Positions 51,246 to 60,822 of a DNA stretch of 64,000 nucleotides are shown piece by piece. This DNA is from Candidatus Methanoperedentaceae archaeon GB37 (GTDB taxonomy: Archaea > Halobacteriota > Methanosarcinia > Methanosarcinales > EX4572-44), in contig LR991653.1 in assembly GCA_905171695.1 (NCBI GenBank), positions 958,258 to 1,022,257 of the forward strand, read 5' to 3'. Within the stretch, counting starts at the first letter, position 1. Each line of letters begins with the position of its first letter. The translations under genes and the position numbers were made by a program. The notes under the pieces were generated by a model that worked only from the letters and a program-made list of their open reading frames with translations, did no database searches and was not told the origin of the DNA.

Positions 51246-51416
51246 CTAAATCAATTCCTTGGCCATTTCAATGGATTTTTTTGCCCAGGTAACACCAAGA
51301 GTCTTGGCATCTGTTTCCTTCTCTGACAATCGTTTCTCGAAAGACTTTGGAAAATAAATTTTCTCGAAGTCCCTCATCGAACGAATTACCTGTTTCTTTT
51401 CTTCACTCTTCTTCAT
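51246..51416 (-). CDS. Small 56-aa basic protein, unknown function
   Basis: A short open frame starting at ATG 51416 inside the end of the upstream gene (14-base overlap). It encodes a charged, helical peptide starting MKKSEEKKQVIRSMRDFEK and containing TLGVTWAKKSIEMAKELI. The overlap implies translational coupling to the Ntn-hydrolase-like gene. No known motif is seen. Confidence 0.55.
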   Translation of the reverse strand: MKKSEEKKQVIRSMRDFEKIYFPKSFEKRLSEKETDAKTLGVTWAKKSIEMAKELI

Positions 51417-52719
51417 AGTTCCCTACCTTCTTGTAATAGTTAGCTAAAAATTGGGGATTTAACTCTGGTTTAAAGTAATGTTTTCTTTTGATCCAGATAA
51501 ATCCATCCCCTTTTGATATTACAGCCACGTCAATTGGACCGCCCACTGTTTCAGTTTCAAGTGTGACTTTTCTTTTAAATGAGGTTAGGTTAACAAGTGA
51601 TTCTGCCATTGCTGCAAGTTCATCTTTTGGCAGCATGGAGACAACGGTCATCACTGGAGCAGTATACGTTTCTTTTCTGTGATTTTTCAGCTCTTTTTGA
51701 TAATCTGCAAGAATTTTTCTACTTAATTTTTTTAATTTTGATTTCAGCTTCTGTTTTTCTTCATGACTGTATTTTTTGATGTTTTCAGTGATAAGTTCTG
51801 TATGTTTTTCAAACATCTCAGTGATGTAACTTTCATTAAGGAATCTGTAATGTGGATCAATGCCTTCCATGAATGTGTCCACCATCTCCCTCTGAGCAAA
51901 AGGCATGATCATGGCACTGTTCTCAAAGCTAATTTCAGCTGATGAAATCTCTTTATATATCAACTTGTTATTTACCACTCCTTCAACACCCAGCAATTTA
52001 AGAGAGGGAAATATATCTTTTTCTCCAAAACCGGCAATTACAATCCCAGAAGTGTTAGCTGAAGCTACATCTTCTCGAAATTTACAAAACAGACTTGTAG
52101 CAATCTCTTCTAATCGAGTATAAAGGCGCTTGGAGATGGACAATTCCTCGAACACTTCTTTTTTTAATTCTTCAATATTTTTTCCATATTTTTCTATTAT
52201 GTCTCTGGCATGGCTTTCAGGAATTGAAGGGAGACGGATAGTCTTTTTCCATTTATCATGATCAGCTTTTATCACATCAGAGGTTATTTTTTTTATATCT
52301 TTAGGGGTGATTTCACCTTTTTCACCGATAATTAACTCCACCTCCTCCTCAATCTTTCCTCTAATAAACTGGAAATAACCATACACTGTAAAAAGTAAAT
52401 ATTCTTTCTGCACAGAGTCAGGAAACAATGGACTGCCATTATCTAAAAAATCTGTAAAATCATTGACGTATTCTTTTAAAGTATCAAATTTCTTTTCACC
52501 CAGGTAATTTCTATAGATTTTAATTATTGTCTCCCATGGAACGCCCATAAATTCAGCACTGCCAAAGATCATTATTCCAACAGGATGGTATTTAGACAAA
52601 CTAAAAAGTTTGTTAGCAGATGTGAATATTTTTTGGCCATTTTCCTGTATGCTTGTAACCGCACTATCAGATGCAAGAGCTATTGCCTCTTTGTTCATTA
52701 TCGCAATTTCAGCCGTCAT
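51403..52719 (-). CDS. Proteasome-like Ntn-hydrolase candidate
   Basis: 438 aa. The first 70 residues resemble a proteasome beta or HslV subunit. Thr2 becomes the N-terminal residue if Met is removed. ALASDSAVTS places Asp18 like the proteasome Asp17, ANKLFSL places Lys37 like Lys33, and GIMIFGSAEFMGV resembles the glycine-rich turn after it. The following 360 residues are unlike a proteasome subunit: long charged helices, then AGFGEKDIFPSLK, an extended basic helical part and a C-terminal beta region. I infer an Ntn fold with a large added helical domain, and the substrate is unknown. It is distinct from a core proteasome gene and has its own promoter. Confidence 0.6.
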   Translation of the reverse strand: MTAEIAIMNKEAIALASDSAVTSIQENGQKIFTSANKLFSLSKYHPVGIMIFGSAEFMGVPWETIIKIYRNYLGEKKFDTLKEYVNDFTDFLDNGSPLFPDSVQKEYLLFTVYGYFQFIRGKIEEEVELIIGEKGEITPKDIKKITSDVIKADHDKWKKTIRLPSIPESHARDIIEKYGKNIEELKKEVFEELSISKRLYTRLEEIATSLFCKFREDVASANTSGIVIAGFGEKDIFPSLKLLGVEGVVNNKLIYKEISSAEISFENSAMIMPFAQREMVDTFMEGIDPHYRFLNESYITEMFEKHTELITENIKKYSHEEKQKLKSKLKKLSRKILADYQKELKNHRKETYTAPVMTVVSMLPKDELAAMAESLVNLTSFKRKVTLETETVGGPIDVAVISKGDGFIWIKRKHYFKPELNPQFLANYYKKVGNYEEE

Positions 52720-52766
52720 TTTTCACTTTCCCTGCGTTTGAACACGGTATGTCCCTGTTGATATCA

Positions 52767-52780
52767 CCATATTTATACCA
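52767..52780 (-). promoter_or_regulatory. Promoter of Ntn-hydrolase-like gene
   Basis: On the minus strand TGGTATAAATATGG is a strong box A about 50 bases before the ATG at 52719. The 8-bp palindrome CACGCGTG touches it at 52780-52787. Confidence 0.6.
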
Positions 52781-52890
52781 CGCGTGCATAAATCATTTGT
52801 CCATCCTGCACATTATCCTATCTTACATGAACCGTAACAGTTGTTACTGTAATTGTCACACACATCCTTTACAAACCTTTCGATTTAGCT

Positions 52891-53900
52891 GCTGTGTTGA
52901 ACAATTGGCTGGATGGGGTATATCTTCAGGTAATTGTTTCTCTGAGAATGTAGGCTTAAACACTTATGAGCATGTTGTAGAAGATGAATTTCATCTTTAC
53001 TTCTTGAAATAAAGCTTCTGTAGATCTTGCTCTGCATGTCTCTCCAAATACTCTTTTAACACCAGAGAAGAAACTCTCTGTTGTCCATCTGCAGCCATAC
53101 CTGTATTTATCTTTCCATCTTTCATGACCTAACTCTTTTGGGTTCTCTTACTCTCTTAGCTCTGGATGGAGAGCCTCTTGACTTAGTTGAAGAGTTACTT
53201 CTTATCTTGATCACTGGTTCTACATTATTTTCAGCAAGATAATTGAAATTCTCTCTGCTATCATAACCTCCATCACCATATACCCTACTTATCTCTCCAC
53301 CTCTTCCTTTAATTTGCTTTACCAGAGGTTTTAACATCTTTCCATCACCTGTTCTTTCATCTGTTATCTTTAAGGCTAAGAGTTTCCTTGTTTTAACGTC
53401 TATAGCAATATGAACCTTAATCCAACCCTTTCTCGTCTTTCCATTTATCTCTGATCCACTCTCCTCTATTCGTTATCTTCATACCAGACGAATCTATTGC
53501 AACTACAAGATCTTCTCCAAGATTACTAGAGAGTTCAAAGTCTAGTTTCCTCAACCTCTTACAAACAGTGGAATAATCAGCTACCTTTAACTCAGGTATA
53601 TATTCTGATAATTTCCTCAAAAATCCTTCCATTTGTCTTAATGGAAGGAAAGCTACATGCAAGAAAGCTAGAAAACACATAAAGGTTCGAGGAAACCTGA
53701 AAGGTCTGCCAACCTTCCCCTCATTCATCCTATTTAATTCTTCATCCCAGTTCTCAAGGAAATCCAATGAGATATAGAGTTCTCCCCTCCGCACAAGTTT
53801 TTCATTATATTCCTTCCAATTTCTCTTACTCTGCATCCCAATCATCCCTCCTGTAAATGAGAAATAACAGGAAGGAAACTTAAAAGTTATTCAACACAGC
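52891..53900 (-). mobile_element. IS5-group insertion sequence, inactive
   Basis: Terminal inverted repeats GCTGTGTTGAACAA (52891-52904) and its inverted partner with one mismatch (53887-53900) bound a 1010-base element with one transposase gene on the minus strand. No clear target duplication is seen. Confidence 0.8.
52956..53845 (-). pseudogene. IS5-family transposase, two frameshifts
   Basis: The start MIGMQSKRNWKEYNEKL leads through FPRTFMCFLAFLHVAFLP and VVAIDSSGMKIT (first Asp). The frame breaks near 53420, after DEKGLD. It resumes with HIAIDVKTRKLLALKI and VYGDGGYDSREN (second Asp), breaks again near 53125, and ends with WTTESFFSGVKRVFGE (catalytic Glu region) to about 52956. All parts are present in order, so decay is recent. 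Confidence 0.85.
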
Positions 53901-53996
53901 ACCAACTACAACAGCTTATCCCTAAAATAACTTCACTGTAGGAAACTTATTGTTCTAATCAAAATTATTTTATACTAAAGATAACAGACCAGATAT

Positions 53997-54248
53997 GTGG
54001 GAAGAAAGTGGGTTTACGAGGTCAAGAAACTCGAGAAAGACATAAGAGTCTTTCAAAGACTGTACTTTATAAGACGCCTTTGCAGAGGAATGAGTGTTGA
54101 GGAAGTTGCCGGTTTGGTAGGAGTTACCAAAGCGACCGGCTACGCATGGCTTAAGAGATGGAACTCCAATGGTTACGAAGGTTTAATTCCGGATTTTGGT
54201 GGAGGAAGACCTTCTAAACTTACAGAAGAGCAGAAGGAAGAACTATAA
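53997..54248 (+). pseudogene. IS630 transposase N-terminal fragment (plus copy)
   Basis: 83 codons of the DNA-binding part with an HTH: GMSVEEVAGLVGVTKATGYAW, then WLKRWNSNGYEGLIPDFGG. It lacks the KRIPAEELDKR segment seen in the inverted copy and stops early. NWTTKEVQE follows in another frame. Confidence 0.75.
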
Positions 54249-54270
54249 AGAACTGGACGACGAAGGAAGT

Positions 54271-54588
54271 TCAGGAATCCTTTTTCTTGAGCATTTCCTT
54301 CAGTTTCTCTTTCTGCTCCTCTGTAAGTTTAGAAGGTCTTCCTCCACCAAAATCCGGAATTAAACCTTCGTAACCATTGGAGTTCCATCTCTTAAGCCAT
54401 GCGTAGCCCGTTGCTTTAGTGACCCCAACCAGTTCAGCAGCTTCCTCAACGTTCATCCCTCTGTAGAGATATCTTATAAAGTATAATCTTTTGAGAACAC
54501 TTGTATCCTTTTCGAGCCTCTTGATCCTTTTGTCGAGTTCTTCTGCTGGTATGCGTTTTGCAACTTCGTAGACTCGCTTTCTGCCCAT
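54271..54588 (-). pseudogene. IS630 transposase N-terminal fragment (inverted copy)
   Basis: 105 codons, nearly the same as the plus copy but complete at its N-terminus, in reverse orientation 22 bases away. The two form a large imperfect palindrome (about 53940-54640). It ends after LKEMLKKKDS, with no catalytic domain. Confidence 0.75.
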
Positions 54589-54639
54589 ATATTTTGTTGC
54601 TTTGTTTTAGTATAAATAGCTTTGCTCAAGACCATAATT

Positions 54640-55235
54640 AAGAGTTGCTTACAGGCAAGTAACATACTAAAATCATCTGGAATGAAATACGCCAAGCCCT
54701 ACCTGAGAGACTACAGAAGGCCTGAGAACGCAGAACTTCATCACAGGATTCTTGGACGAAACCTCGCCTCAGCTTGATCGCAAACACTCAAAGGCTCTGG
54801 TCATTCAATAAACCAGTTGTTAAGAAGAACACCACAAAGATGAGGGCAAATACCTTCGGTTTCTAATGCGATAAATGGAAAGAGCGTTGTAGACTTCAAA
54901 GAAGATTCAAAGAAGGAGTCTGTATGTGAGTTTCTGGAGAAATAAGAGAGAAGAATCCGGAGAAGACCATAGTCATCATTCTGGATAACCTCAGATCACA
55001 CCGGGGGCAAGAAAGACAAGAAGAAAAGCGGGAAAGCTGAACACGGTTCTGGTTCATCTACCTCCTTACTCTCCAGATCTGAACCCGATCGAAGAGATCT
55101 GGAGAGCTACAAAGAGAAAACTTTCTCCTCTCCTCATCAAAATCCTTAGATGAACTTAAAAAGGTCATCTCGAGCAGTTTCCATGAGCTAACACAGAGAA
55201 CAAGCTTTGCAGAAAAGTTCTTAAACCATGGTTAA
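54640..55235 (+). pseudogene. IS630 transposase catalytic-domain fragment
   Basis: Reading across frames recovers SSGMKYAKPYLRDYRRPENAE, then LDETSPQLD, KTIVIILDNLRSH (second Asp) and VHLPPYSPDLNPIEEIW-like sequence (Glu), ending near 55235. Many stops and frameshifts are present. It is probably the continuation of the plus-strand fragment at 53997. Confidence 0.75.
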
Positions 55236-55365
55236 GTGGGTTATGTTAGGTACTATAATTATAAGCTTATTCCGATAGAGGGAAGTAGCTTACGATCATG
55301 AGAGTCTAAAAGGAGGAAGTATTATTTCTCACAATTTAAAGCAGGAATACAAACTTTATATCGAA

Positions 55366-56377
55366 TTGTTCTGCGAGAAAATTAAGATGCCATATCTTGT
55401 ATTCGCAGTCATTTTTGCAAATTATGGATGGATTTTGATATTGTTACTCTGTACTTCTGAAAGAGAAACATACATTTTGTGGCTGACAAAAGAGCTTGGC
55501 TTTTTATGGTCTGTAACAGGTTTTTTTATGTTAATCATGATAAGAAGACTGAGAGATATATCTATCGAAAAATTTCTCGATCCTAATATGCCCTATCCTC
55601 ATAGAATAAAAGAAAATATGCAAAAATATCTCTATGCTGTTTTTTCGCCTTACAAACTTAAGAAAGAAGCTCCTCCATGGTTTAAACGGCATTTCAATCA
55701 TTTATATTCTGCTTTACCTATTTTGCTAGTTGGAGGAGCGATAGGATTCATATCAAGTTACCTAGACCATCGTTCTGGGCTTGTAAAGGATATAATAGGC
55801 GGCGGTGGGGGTACTGTAGGAGGATGGCTTTTCTTTGTTATGATGGGATGTATGATGATTGGTATTACTAATATATTAAGAAAATTATCAAAAGAATTCA
55901 AAAACTCAAATGAAGCTCAGAGCTTTGCTTCTGTCGTAAATAATAGAGGAGCTAAAAGTCTTTCCTTTAAACATATTATACTCATATACATCTATAATGA
56001 TTTCCTTTCCAGCGGTCATCAGGTTCCTGATGACTGAACACGGACCTTGGATATATTGTAACATTTTCATATTGATGGCAGAATTGTCAGGTTTTCTTAT
56101 TATCCTCGTTATTCCTAACTATTATGTTCATTTAGTCATAAAAAGCGTAAAAGATGGTTTTAAAGAACAGAGAATTCTTTCAATTAGAAATTTGGAAAAT
56201 AAAATTCGAAATGAATCTGCAAATGAGCTAGATTTGAAAAAGTATGAAGTATTTGTGAATATGATCGAGAGAAGTGAAAGAGTCAAGACATGGCCTTTCG
56301 ATTTTGAAAGTGTTACAAAGATTGTGATAATGGGAATTGCAGGCAGTATTCCTACAATTCTCCAAATAGTTTTATGA
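55366..56377 (+). pseudogene. Integral membrane protein, probably frameshifted
   Basis: Two overlapping frames make one likely gene. The first, 223 codons (TTG 55366 or ATG 55387 to 56037), has four hydrophobic helices, at about 10-30, 43-60, 115-133 and 150-170. The second, 126 codons (55997-56377), continues with two more helices and a charged region, ending in a helix. The join falls near 55990-56030. The base composition is AT-rich, and the region is surrounded by insertion sequences, so it may be acquired cargo. The family is not recognised. Confidence 0.5.
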
Positions 56378-56532
56378 GCGAAGAGTAATGAATGAATAAC
56401 GAACGGCAGATAACAGAGCGTATCTGGCTCCACCTCATGCCGCGCCTAAATCCCCGACCGGACTTCAGACACGCCTGGGACGTTATCGGAAATGTTCGAG
56501 AGGTAAAAATAGATTCCATAATTATAGTTCAT

Positions 56533-56549
56533 CCCAAAATAACTTCACT
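56533..56549 (+). repeat. Left end of second IS630-type element
   Basis: CCCAAAATAACTTCACT matches the left end at 53921 in 16 of 17 positions and lies just before the second IS630 transposase remnant. I could not identify the matching right end. Confidence 0.5.
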
Positions 56550-56569
56550 TCCAGATAGTATTATTCTTC

Positions 56570-57631
56570 ATGCTAAAACACTTTACAAAGGAAGAACTGG
56601 AAGAGAAATACAGAAAAGAAAGAAACCCGAGAATAAAAGAAAAATTGCTTGCAATACTCCTTTTGTATGATGGAAAGAACATATACGAAGTTGGAGAAAT
56701 CATAAGGAGATCTGAAAGAGCGATAAAGGAATGGCTGAAAAGATGGAACAGAGAGAATTATGGAGGAATCATGCCAGAGACGAGTAAAAGAGTCAGAAAA
56801 CCAAGGATCTCCAGTGAAGAATGGTATAAAAAGGATAAAATTCTCATGGAGATAGAAGGTAAGGCAATGACTTTAAAGGAGGTCACAGTTTACGTCAAGA
56901 CTACAAGAGGCGTAGAATATGCATACAAAACAGTCTGGGCAACTTTAAGAAAGAAATTTTAAGAAAGAAAAAGAAAGTAAAATACAGTAAATGCCGCTTA
57001 TTTCATAAGCATCTATTGACTACACAGTAATCAAGATCCTACATCCAGGACGAGAAGAGACCCGATAATGCAGAAGAAACTCTAAAAAAAGAGTAGAAGA
57101 TTGTTTATCCAAGGTTGAAAATTCTATCATAGGATTTCTGGATGAAAGCTCTATTCAGCTAAATCCGAATAAGAGAAGGGTGATAAACACACCAATTGTT
57201 AGATATAGGGAAAGAACGAAGATATCCAGATAGATATTCGGTTTTATAGCTTTGAACTGGAGTGATGCTGCAATGCTCTCAGATTCCTGCAAATCAGATG
57301 ATATGATGAGTTTTCTTGAACTTATCAGGAAAGAGAATCCTGAGAGAACTCTGTGCATATTTTACTGGATAATGCAAGGATCCATCATGCAAAGACTGTT
57401 AAGATAAGAGCAGAAGAACTCGATATCTACTTCATTTACCTTCCACCTTACTCACCTGACCTGAATCCAATTGAATCTGGATGGAAAGACTTGAAAAGAG
57501 AATTAAGCAATATTCTTGACTTCGATGAGATGATCAAGAGTTGTGAAGGAGTAGTATTGGATCTATCTGGTGAGAGAAGGCAGGGCTATTCGAGGTATTG
57601 GGTGAAAGAGTTTATCAGTGCAGAAAATTAG
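56570..57631 (+). pseudogene. IS630-family transposase, frameshifted
   Basis: The N-terminal frame (56570-56962) holds an HTH (NIYEVGEIIRRSERAIKEWL) and LKRWNRENYGGI. Then, across at least two breaks, come IIGFLDESSIQL (first Asp), a middle part with a stop, HILLDNARIHHAKTV (second Asp) and IYLPPYSPDLNPIESGWKD (Glu), ending at 57631. The frame order is intact but it cannot be expressed as one protein. It belongs to a different IS630 subgroup from the element at 54 kb. Confidence 0.82.
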
Positions 57632-57724
57632 AGGGATGGCTATAAAAAGATCGGAATTCCGATGGCAGATGGAGTTGCAAAAGAGTAAAGTAGGTGTAAT
57701 GCTCCTTAGTAGCGATATACCCGA

Positions 57725-57802
57725 GGGGCCGTAGGGTAGCCTGGACCATCCTGCAAGACTGGGGGTCTTGTGACCTGAGTTCGAATCTCGGCGGCCCCAC
57801 CA
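57725..57802 (+). tRNA. tRNA-Pro (anticodon GGG)
   Basis: Acceptor GGGGCCG pairs with CGGCCCC, anticodon stem CAAGA/TCTTG encloses loop CTGGGGG, and T arm CTGAG-TTCGAAT-CTCGG closes with one G-T pair. The CCA end is encoded (57800-57802). The 94 bases between the IS630 remnant and this gene show no clear box A at the normal distance. The 219 bases after it hold no gene. Confidence 0.93.
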
Positions 57803-57985
57803 ATATACTTAATGAAGCCACTGGGGGGTTTATCTTGCTCAGGTGAGCCCTGATTTATAGATGCTTTCTTCCTGGTGTGTCTATTTTTCTGGAGCCGTTT
57901 TTCCATGTGGTGTGAATCTTTTTTGCATGGATCTCTTTGAGAAACCAGTCTCTGGCACAATCCACTGTAAGCCTTGTATGATGGA

Positions 57986-57995
57986 AAATTTAATA
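57986..57995 (+). promoter_or_regulatory. Box A of CorA-like gene
   Basis: AAATTTAATA is centred about 30 bases before the ATG at 58022, with no ribosome site, so the mRNA is probably leaderless or nearly so. Confidence 0.35.
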
Positions 57996-58021
57996 CACCA
58001 TAAACTTTAATTTAGATTGTT

Positions 58022-59125
58022 ATGGGTGCTGCCAAGCTCGATAATGTTTTCAGTTCGATCTCAACGGATCAGCCAGCGCTGTCTAGGAAGAAGGCGTTTT
58101 GTATAGCTCTTACGCCAAGTGGTGGGCAGTTCAAGATCGTTGGAGATTCGCCTGTTGAGTTCATACCGTTTTTGGCTAATACTGATCTGGCGTGGATTGA
58201 TTTTGCGGCTGAGGATCCGAGCGAGGCTGAGAAGGTGGCGGTTTCTGCTGGTTTCATCTCGTCACTTGTTCCAACTTTGCTTGGGGATTATTACTCTGTT
58301 TATGAGGATCTTGACACTGAGCTTGGTATACGGTTGCCTGCTGTTGTTGGTAGAAGGTTTGATGTTAATATCACGCCACTTTTGATTCTTATCAGGAAGA
58401 ATTTGATTCTCACGATTCATGGAATTGGTACGACTCGCCTTACTCGTTTTTCGAGGTATGCTCCAACTTTCCTGAAGAAGGTTGATCCGAAGCTTTCACC
58501 CCCTGACAAGATAACGATTCTGCTCACCAGGTTGATCGATGAGAACAACAATGGGAATTTTGATCATCTTCGCGAGATAGAGCTGCAGGGGGACGAACTC
58601 AGTCAAACGCTTCTTGATGTCAAGGCTTCAAGAGAGTCGCTTGCGCCGGACATATATAATATGAAGCATGCCTTGATAGCGTATCTGGATGCGTTGTGGA
58701 CGACGCTTGATGTGATATCGTCTCTCAGGTATGGTGATGCCAAGCTCATAACGGATGATAAGCACCTGCTTGGCATGTTCACGATCCTTGCAAACGATGT
58801 TAATCGGCAGATTGCACTTGGAGAGCACATGTCAGAGGTCCTGGCGTCTGGGCTTGAGGTTCTACAGAGTATCTATAACAATCAACTCCAGATACTGAAT
58901 AACAAGGTCTCGCTCTTGATGGCGTGGCTTACAGTGATCGGGACTGCAGTGCTCGTACCTAATACTATTGCAACCATCTATGGCACACCATTCTTTACAG
59001 ATAAGGGTCCTGAAGATCTCTGGTGGTATGCACTCCTGCTCTTCTTCTCAACGGTTATTTCAGGCTATGCCACTTTCTGGTGGATGAATCGAAAGGATTT
59101 AATGCCGAAGATGCCAGATTTATAG
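58022..59125 (+). CDS. CorA-like divalent-cation transporter homologue lacking GMN
   Basis: 367 aa. The N-terminal part is an alpha/beta domain (to about residue 150), then a long helical stalk (residues 170-300), then two membrane helices (about 303-325 and 337-357) with a short basic tail. This is the CorA plan. The loop after the first helix should carry GMN, the selectivity signature of Mg channels, but reads IYGTPFF here. Transport of Mg, Co or Ni by this variant is therefore doubtful; a Zn exporter-like or regulatory role is possible. No linked gene points to a substrate. Confidence 0.8.
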   Translation: MGAAKLDNVFSSISTDQPALSRKKAFCIALTPSGGQFKIVGDSPVEFIPFLANTDLAWIDFAAEDPSEAEKVAVSAGFISSLVPTLLGDYYSVYEDLDTELGIRLPAVVGRRFDVNITPLLILIRKNLILTIHGIGTTRLTRFSRYAPTFLKKVDPKLSPPDKITILLTRLIDENNNGNFDHLREIELQGDELSQTLLDVKASRESLAPDIYNMKHALIAYLDALWTTLDVISSLRYGDAKLITDDKHLLGMFTILANDVNRQIALGEHMSEVLASGLEVLQSIYNNQLQILNNKVSLLMAWLTVIGTAVLVPNTIATIYGTPFFTDKGPEDLWWYALLLFFSTVISGYATFWWMNRKDLMPKMPDL

Positions 59126-59137
59126 GAATTATAAAAG

Positions 59138-59320
59138 TTATAAGAGCTGGATGCGTTCTAAAAGCCCGTGTTTGTTGAATAATAGGTAAAAAAGTATGAT
59201 GTATCCCATTACAATCATTATGAGGGAGATGCGAAAGAACCACTTCATAACTATGGCACGTGACTCAGGATCCTCGTAGTGTCGAATCAAGAGATTGAAG
59301 AGACGATCACCTATAGACAT
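59138..59320 (-). CDS. Small single-helix membrane protein
   Basis: 60 aa from the inner ATG 59320 (MSIGDRLFNLLIRHYEDPESRA), followed by one strong hydrophobic helix and a short basic end. An ATG nine codons upstream (59347) is less likely, because a TTTATAAAT box A lies directly before it and a GGAG site precedes the inner ATG. It is convergent with the CorA-like gene. Function is unknown. Confidence 0.5.
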   Translation of the reverse strand: MSIGDRLFNLLIRHYEDPESRAIVMKWFFRISLIMIVMGYIILFYLLFNKHGLLERIQLL

Positions 59321-59484
59321 ACACTCAGGCTCCAAAGATACATTCATATTATTTATAAAATCATCTCGGGTACAATGATAAGCTCATCGCAGCTCAAACG
59401 CATTGTCACACTTCATTATTTATAATGTTTTTATAATGTTTTTAACCAGTTCTTCCTGATGGGTGTGTTTCATCGGTGCACCTC

Positions 59485-59931
59485 CTATCTTTTGCTTATC
59501 AGGCTTTCCATCTTTATCAGTATATTTTCAAGTGGTTTGAATGGTATTTTTACTTGCATGCCACTCTTTTTTGCTGGTAATGCTCCTTTCTTCCTCGATC
59601 TCTTCTCGTTTTTCTCCTTATTTCTCTTTTCTTTTAGGGTGGTGGTGAGGTACCATGATACCAGTTCAGAGTAAGAGATGAGGGTGAGCAGACTTGCCCA
59701 TATAAAGAGGAGTATGTGAACATTATAGATTGGAACTGTATCGTCTATTATGCTGAACCGTTTTGATGATAGGAAGGCTGCCGAAGCTTCGGGAAAGATC
59801 AGGAGAGATGCGGCTGGCAGCGCTATTATGAGAATCGTTGCAAGTATAGCTGAGCGGTACAGGAGCACTGCAAGTACGATGATGACATACCCAATGAAGA
59901 GTACTGGCACGGTGATGTTCTCTCCTATCAT
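59485..59931 (-). CDS. Membrane protein with basic C-terminal tail, unknown function
   Basis: 148 aa with three hydrophobic helices (about 7-25, 28-46, 70-90), then a very basic stretch (LKEKRNKEKNEKRSRKKG) probably on the inner face. No family recognised. Start ATG 59931. It is divergent from rnhB, across an AT-rich 212-base gap that could hold both promoters. Confidence 0.6.
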   Translation of the reverse strand: MIGENITVPVLFIGYVIIVLAVLLYRSAILATILIIALPAASLLIFPEASAAFLSSKRFSIIDDTVPIYNVHILLFIWASLLTLISYSELVSWYLTTTLKEKRNKEKNEKRSRKKGALPAKKSGMQVKIPFKPLENILIKMESLISKR

Positions 59932-59954
59932 TGAGTTATCCCAACCCAGACAAT

Positions 59955-60000
59955 ACCAACAATATAATATATAATGATATAATGACTTGTATTATATATA
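59955..60000. promoter_or_regulatory. AT-rich promoter region with several TATA-like boxes
   Basis: This stretch holds repeated TATAATATATAAT, GATATAATG and TATTATATATAG sequences next to the minus-strand membrane-protein gene. Several could act as box A; I cannot tell which one does. Confidence 0.4.
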
Positions 60001-60087
60001 GTCGACTCTCACCCCTTCTAATCGGTCACCAACTTCGTGGCGATAGGTATCAGTTGGGAGAGAACAGTTGGGAAGGGGAGGTGTGAA

Positions 60088-60100
60088 CATTTTATATACG
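60088..60100 (+). promoter_or_regulatory. Box A of rnhB
   Basis: CATTTTATATACG is a near-consensus archaeal TATA box about 55 bases before the start of rnhB. Confidence 0.55.
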
Positions 60101-60143
60101 TACGAAGAACTCACTGCAAAGATGGATTGATTGTGGAGAATAG

Positions 60144-60812
60144 GTGAAGATGGTGCTGATAGCAGGTGTTGATGAAGCAGGGAAAGGATCTGTCATCGGA
60201 GAGATGTGCGTGAGCGGGGTCATGACATCTGACGAAAAAGTAATAGAAAGGCTCGGTCTTCGAGATTCAAAGAAACTCACGCGAAAACAGCGCCAAAAAC
60301 TCGCTGTCAGAATTGAAAAGGATGCAGATAAAATAATCGTGCTCACCGTAAGCGCAAGCCAGATCGATGAACTCAGGAAAGTTATGACAATGAACAGGAT
60401 AATGGTGCTCTGCACAGCAAAGGTGCTCGAAGAACTGAAGCCAGAGATCGCATACCTCGACTCACCAGACGTCAAACCAGAACGATTCAAAGAGCACGTA
60501 GCCAAGAGTTACAGACACAATACAGAGATAATCTCAGAACACCGGGCAGATGAGAACTACCCGATCGTTGCAGCAGCATCAATAATCGCAAAAGTAGAAC
60601 GAGACAGGCTGATAGAGGACCTAAAAGAAAGAACAGGATACGAAATTGGAAGTGGATACCCATCAGACCCAAAGACGAAAAGATTCATGGAAGAATGGAT
60701 CCAGACACACGAAACATACCCCTCTTTCGTGCGCAAGACATGGAAGACAGCAGAGAGACTGCTGCAGGAGAAGAGAGCAAGCACTAAACTATATGAACAA
60801 TCAAGATGCTAA
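60144..60812 (+). CDS. rnhB: Ribonuclease HII
   Basis: 222 aa enzyme that removes RNA from RNA-DNA hybrids. The catalytic D-E pair is in IAGVDEAGKGSVIGEM, then LRDSKKLT, LDSPDV and ADENYPIVAAASIIAKVERD supply the other acidic residues. GSGYPSDPKT and the final basic helix complete the family pattern. Start GTG 60144 has a GGAG site five bases before it; ATG 60150 is the alternative. The Trm112-like gene follows 10 bases after the stop. Confidence 0.95.
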   Translation: MKMVLIAGVDEAGKGSVIGEMCVSGVMTSDEKVIERLGLRDSKKLTRKQRQKLAVRIEKDADKIIVLTVSASQIDELRKVMTMNRIMVLCTAKVLEELKPEIAYLDSPDVKPERFKEHVAKSYRHNTEIISEHRADENYPIVAAASIIAKVERDRLIEDLKERTGYEIGSGYPSDPKTKRFMEEWIQTHETYPSFVRKTWKTAERLLQEKRASTKLYEQSRC

Positions 60813-60822
60813 TAGGATAAAG

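Larger units (their letters stand above)
53921..55250 (+). mobile_element. IS630-family element with inverted internal copy, inactive
   Basis: Ends CCTAAAATAACTTCACT (53921-53937) and, inverted, the related CCTAACATAACCCACTT type sequence (55234-55250) fit IS630-like terminal repeats. A TA follows the right end. Inside are a plus-strand N-terminal fragment, an inverted N-terminal fragment and a plus-strand C-terminal fragment. Confidence 0.6.
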
